DNA of 64,000 nucleotides, from NCBI GenBank assembly GCA_964645005.1, contig CAZXYS010000020.1, positions 1 through 64,000 on the forward strand. Direction: 5' to 3'. This document shows positions 60,972 to 64,000 of this stretch, piece after piece; the first letter of the stretch is position 1, and every line of letters starts with the position of its first letter. Below the pieces are notes generated by a model, which saw only the letters and a list, made by a program, of their open reading frames with translations, did not search any database and was not told the DNA's origin. Position numbers and translations under genes: made by a program. The stretch comes from CAZXYS01 sp964645005. GTDB lineage: Bacteria; Bacteroidota; Ignavibacteria; Kapaibacteriales; UBA2268.

Positions 60972-61958
60972 TCATGATACGAGAAAACTATCGACAGGTC
61001 TGCGGATGCTGGGTGCTGCAGGTTCTCCGTAACCTATTCTCATGACGAATTGTACAGGACTTTTTAGTTTCAGGGAGGATTTTATTTCATTTGCCCAAGG
61101 TTCTTCTTCCAATAATTGGGACATGGTGTGATGAAGTATTCCCAATTCCGTCAATTTTAAGCTTGCTTTTTGATAGATCTTACCGGTTTCGAACAATGAA
61201 TCTATGGAATTATCTTTACTTGTTATCACCAGGAATCCGGAGCAATTTTTGACCTGTTCTTTTGCCGTGTCAACGGCTTTTTTTCTAAATGAATTGCCCA
61301 TGGCGGTTTTTTCATTGAAAAAGCTATACCAGAGGAATCTTGCTATCCAGTTCATGCCGAGTGCTTCAGCAGTAAGCCCATCCTGATTATCTTTCGCTTC
61401 TTCTTTTGTAAAACGCAGCCAATTGGACAATTCCTTCTGTTTTTGATCATTAAATGATTGCTCTTCAATAGCTTGAGGGAGATTATCAGCAATCCATTTT
61501 CCCTCATTACTATCTAAAGGATAATATTTGATAAGCTCAGGTGCTATATTTGTTATTTCATTTATCTGGTCAGGTCTTATTACTTTTGTATCATAATTAG
61601 TTCTGGTAGTTACTCTTTTTTTTATCAAATTAAGATTATTATTTTTTATCGGTGATATTTCCTTAAATTTTACTTTAAATATGTCTTTGTCTTTCAGATC
61701 ATTGGCAACAATATTTATTTCAGAATCATACCCCATTTCAAGCGATGCCAGTTTCATAGTTTCTGCGAAAGCAGCAAGAGACAGAAAAGTCTCCTTGTTT
61801 GATGGATCAACTTGAGGGAGCCATCTACTGCTGTCAGATTGGATTATTATTTCGGAATTGGTGTTGACTTCAACCTTCCATGGTTGAGTATTGTGACCAC
61901 TCGGTGATAAAGCTGTATAGGCTAAGATTTGTATTATTTCTTCTTTTAAATTATTCAT
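60972..61958 (-). CDS. Acg-family nitroreductase-like FMN protein
   Basis: 328 residues. ILAYTALSPSGHNTQPWKVEV (about 11-31) is the Acg-type FMN-site signature, with RVTTRTNYDTKVIRPDQI at about 114-131 and VQFVMRIGYGEPAAPSIRRPVDSFL at the C-terminus. Acg proteins have a doubled nitroreductase fold and a lid that covers FMN, and some lack reductase activity, acting in flavin storage. The TGATAA-type spacing to neighbours shows no operon. The 419-bp gap beyond its start (61959-62377) holds no gene, repeat or clear site. Confidence 0.85.
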   Translation of the reverse strand: MNNLKEEIIQILAYTALSPSGHNTQPWKVEVNTNSEIIIQSDSSRWLPQVDPSNKETFLSLAAFAETMKLASLEMGYDSEINIVANDLKDKDIFKVKFKEISPIKNNNLNLIKKRVTTRTNYDTKVIRPDQINEITNIAPELIKYYPLDSNEGKWIADNLPQAIEEQSFNDQKQKELSNWLRFTKEEAKDNQDGLTAEALGMNWIARFLWYSFFNEKTAMGNSFRKKAVDTAKEQVKNCSGFLVITSKDNSIDSLFETGKIYQKASLKLTELGILHHTMSQLLEEEPWANEIKSSLKLKSPVQFVMRIGYGEPAAPSIRRPVDSFLVS

Positions 61959-62377
61959 TTAAACTTCTCCGTGTATAAAATTATTAAATGATCTACGGCA
62001 GACACTTGAACAGGATGTCAATAAGGGAGATAATGTTAAAATGCTGCCCCAAACAAATGATGAATGAATTATCTTCTTTGCATGGTGACTCCCTTATAAA
62101 TATCTTTTCTACATCTTTTACTGACAATTTTTATAGTCCGGGATTCATAGTTTAGATATCTTTATGTCATAACGGAAAGCATCTTATTAAATATTGATAA
62201 TTTCCTTTCGTTTTCTTGGATTTTTTGTTTCATCTAATATTAGTCAATTAATTATTTAATAAAATAGTTAATAAAATTAACATGAAATAAAAAATATGTA
62301 TAAGAAGAAAATAAATGATTATACAAAATTTTTCATGGAATTAAAAACATAATAAAAACTCTATAATCTAATGCTGA

Positions 62378-64000
62378 TTAAGCTGAATTTGCTTTGTAAA
62401 GCACAAAATTCCAGGATCTTATAAGTATTTTTTCTTCATCTTCAAGATTAATCGGCGCTGATTCTCCGGGACCGTTCCATTCCTCGGAAGCTGAATCCAG
62501 AATCTTTTCCCATTTTTTTGATAATAAATTCGGAGCGTAATGAATATTTCTATCATTGAAGTTCATCGCAAAGAAAATTTCAATATTGTTGGTATTTCTA
62601 TAAACTGTTAAAATTCTTTTCTCATCGCCGGCGATGGATTTCATTCGCCCTCTTTTTGCAGAACCAAACAGTTCTTTTCTTAAGCTAATTAATTTTTTAT
62701 AGAACTGAAGCAGTATCTTACCATTGGATAGACTTCTCTTTTGCCAGTCAATTTTCGATCTGAAAAATGTATCATGATCCTGCGGGTCGGGTGGTTCTTC
62801 GTCCCAGTCGAAGGCTTTGAAATCTCTTTTTCTACCTTCACGGACAGCATTGATCAATTCTTCTTCGGTGTGACTTATGAAATATTGGAAGGGATTAGTT
62901 TCTCCGTATTCTTCACCCATGAATAACATTGGAACATAGGGAGAGAGTAGAACTGCTCCGGCGGCAAGCTTCAATGCTTCGAAAGAGACAAGTGCCGGCA
63001 ATCTATCCCCGAACAGACGATTACCCGTCTGATCATGGGTCTGGCTGGAAATTATAAACCTCTCCGAAGGGATACCTATTGAGGAGCTTCCGTGGCGCTT
63101 TTTTCTGTATTCGGAGTATTTCCAATCCAGAACAAAGCCTTCATCACAGGCTTTTGCCAGATGGCTGACTTTGCCAAAATCGATGTAGTATCCTTCTTTT
63201 TCGCCGGTCAGCAAAGCGTGCAGTGAATGGTGGAAATCGTCGCACCATTGCGCATCAAGACCATAGCCCCCTTTGTTTCTTTCAAGAATAAGCTTTCGGT
63301 CATTCCGGTTGGTTTCACCGATCAGGAAATATTTTCTTTTTTTATGTTCAGAATAACTTTCGACAGTTTCAGCAAGTTCTTGAATGAATGGTTTGGCGCT
63401 GGCGTCGTAGATTGCATGAAGCGCATCAAGCCTCAGAGCGTCAATATGGTAATTTTCAAACCAGTGAAGTGCATTTTCGATGAAGAAATTTCTTACACCT
63501 TCGTTGTATTTATCATCGAAGTTCATTGCTTTTCCCCACGGAGTGCCGTATTTATCCGTGAAATAGGGCGCAAAATCTTCCGGATAGCTGCCTTCCGGTC
63601 CTATGTGATTGCAGACAACATCGAGGATGACAACAATTCCGGCATTATGACAGGCATTTACCAGATTTTTCAGCCCCGCCGGTCCGCCGTAGCTGTTCTG
63701 TACAGCAAAAGGATAAACCCCGTCATAACCCCAGTTTCTGCTTCCGGGAAACTGTGCCACAGGCATAAGTTCAATTGCATTGATGCCTGTGTCAGCAAGT
63801 TCTGGCAATCGATGTATTATAGCTTCAAAAGTTCCTTCCGGGGTAAATGTTCCGGTATGTATTTCATAAATTATCATCTCACTAAGATCAATGCCTTGCC
63901 AGTCATCATCAGTCCAATTATATTTGCTGTGGTCTATTACCTGCGAAGCCTGGTGAACGGTATCCGGCTGATACGATGAAGCGGGATCAGGGCGGAGTAT
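62378..64000 (-). CDS. treZ: Malto-oligosyltrehalose trehalohydrolase (partial, 5' end outside the window)
   Basis: 540 residues are visible; the frame stays open to the window edge, 41 codons beyond the first Met, where LRPDPASSYQPDTVHQASQVI is the typical TreZ linker between the N-terminal and GH13 domains. The catalytic barrel has DVVCNHIG, DALRLDALHAI (nucleophile Asp), FLIGETNRND (acid/base Glu) and SQTHDQTGNRLFGDRL. It releases trehalose from maltooligosyl-trehalose made by TreY. The usual partners treY and glgX are not in the window. A trehalose role in osmoprotection is expected. Confidence 0.92.
   Translation of the reverse strand: MLRPDPASSYQPDTVHQASQVIDHSKYNWTDDDWQGIDLSEMIIYEIHTGTFTPEGTFEAIIHRLPELADTGINAIELMPVAQFPGSRNWGYDGVYPFAVQNSYGGPAGLKNLVNACHNAGIVVILDVVCNHIGPEGSYPEDFAPYFTDKYGTPWGKAMNFDDKYNEGVRNFFIENALHWFENYHIDALRLDALHAIYDASAKPFIQELAETVESYSEHKKRKYFLIGETNRNDRKLILERNKGGYGLDAQWCDDFHHSLHALLTGEKEGYYIDFGKVSHLAKACDEGFVLDWKYSEYRKKRHGSSSIGIPSERFIISSQTHDQTGNRLFGDRLPALVSFEALKLAAGAVLLSPYVPMLFMGEEYGETNPFQYFISHTEEELINAVREGRKRDFKAFDWDEEPPDPQDHDTFFRSKIDWQKRSLSNGKILLQFYKKLISLRKELFGSAKRGRMKSIAGDEKRILTVYRNTNNIEIFFAMNFNDRNIHYAPNLLSKKWEKILDSASEEWNGPGESAPINLEDEEKILIRSWNFVLYKANSA

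Noticed and set aside
1..64000. CRISPR array
   Set aside because: The repeats seen are dispersed and palindromic with irregular distances; no regularly spaced direct repeats or cas genes are present.

Overview
The window looks like a chromosomal contig from an uncultured anaerobe of the Bacteroidota/Chlorobiota (FCB) superphylum. The sequence support is: several secreted proteins ending in type IX secretion (T9SS) sorting domains, a TonB receptor and FadL/OmpA-type outer-membrane proteins, and promoters of the Bacteroidota type (TTTG about 20 nt from TAnnTTTG). A run of 100 Ns and three broken genes suggest a draft or metagenome-derived assembly. Non-phototrophic members of this superphylum with dsr genes are known from hot-spring mats, and this window fits such a lineage; the assignment is inference.

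The centre (22-49 kb) holds a dissimilatory sulfur pathway: qmoAB, then, after a 4 kb minus-strand block (a broken TlpA-like gene, marR and yceI), sat-aprB-aprA, a NYN/OST-HTH-type gene, a zinc-ribbon protein, a YkgJ-type cysteine-cluster protein, qmoC, dsrA-dsrB-dsrD, dsrN (cbiA-like), a small ferritin-like protein, dsrL, dsrC, and a three-PAS sensor with a degenerate kinase end. Sat activates sulfate to APS, AprBA reduces APS to sulfite with electrons from QmoABC, and DsrAB with DsrC reduces sulfite to the DsrC trisulfide. DsrL probably links DsrAB to NAD(P)H. The membrane complex DsrMK(JOP) and dsrEFH are not in the window. dsrD argues for the reductive direction, while dsrL occurs in both oxidative and reductive organisms.

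Left part (0-22 kb): rpmG, a cation/proton antiporter, a very large secreted PNGase-F-like protein with an inserted LamG domain, a four-gene corrinoid methyltransferase set resembling a MetH taken apart, a giant multi-domain T9SS cargo protein, a perR-katA operon, a TauE/SafE exporter and two toxin-antitoxin pairs. Next comes an AT-rich cassette of two small T9SS-cargo genes (one broken by an in-frame TAG) bounded by 143-bp perfect direct repeats. Right part (49-64 kb): lipoproteins, a TRL-like protein, a TonB receptor, a PH-domain protein, a tandem OmpA-domain protein, tRNA-Leu(TAA), a Ser/Arg-rich lipoprotein containing the assembly gap, a FadL-like porin, an Acg-type nitroreductase and a partial treZ.

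The intergenic DNA is full of dispersed hairpin repeats, grouped here as families A to D. All three family A copies lie between convergent genes, and one supplies the stop codon of the neighbouring gene. A stack of hairpins lies just upstream of qmoA. All identifications come from reading the sequence and translations; no database search was run.
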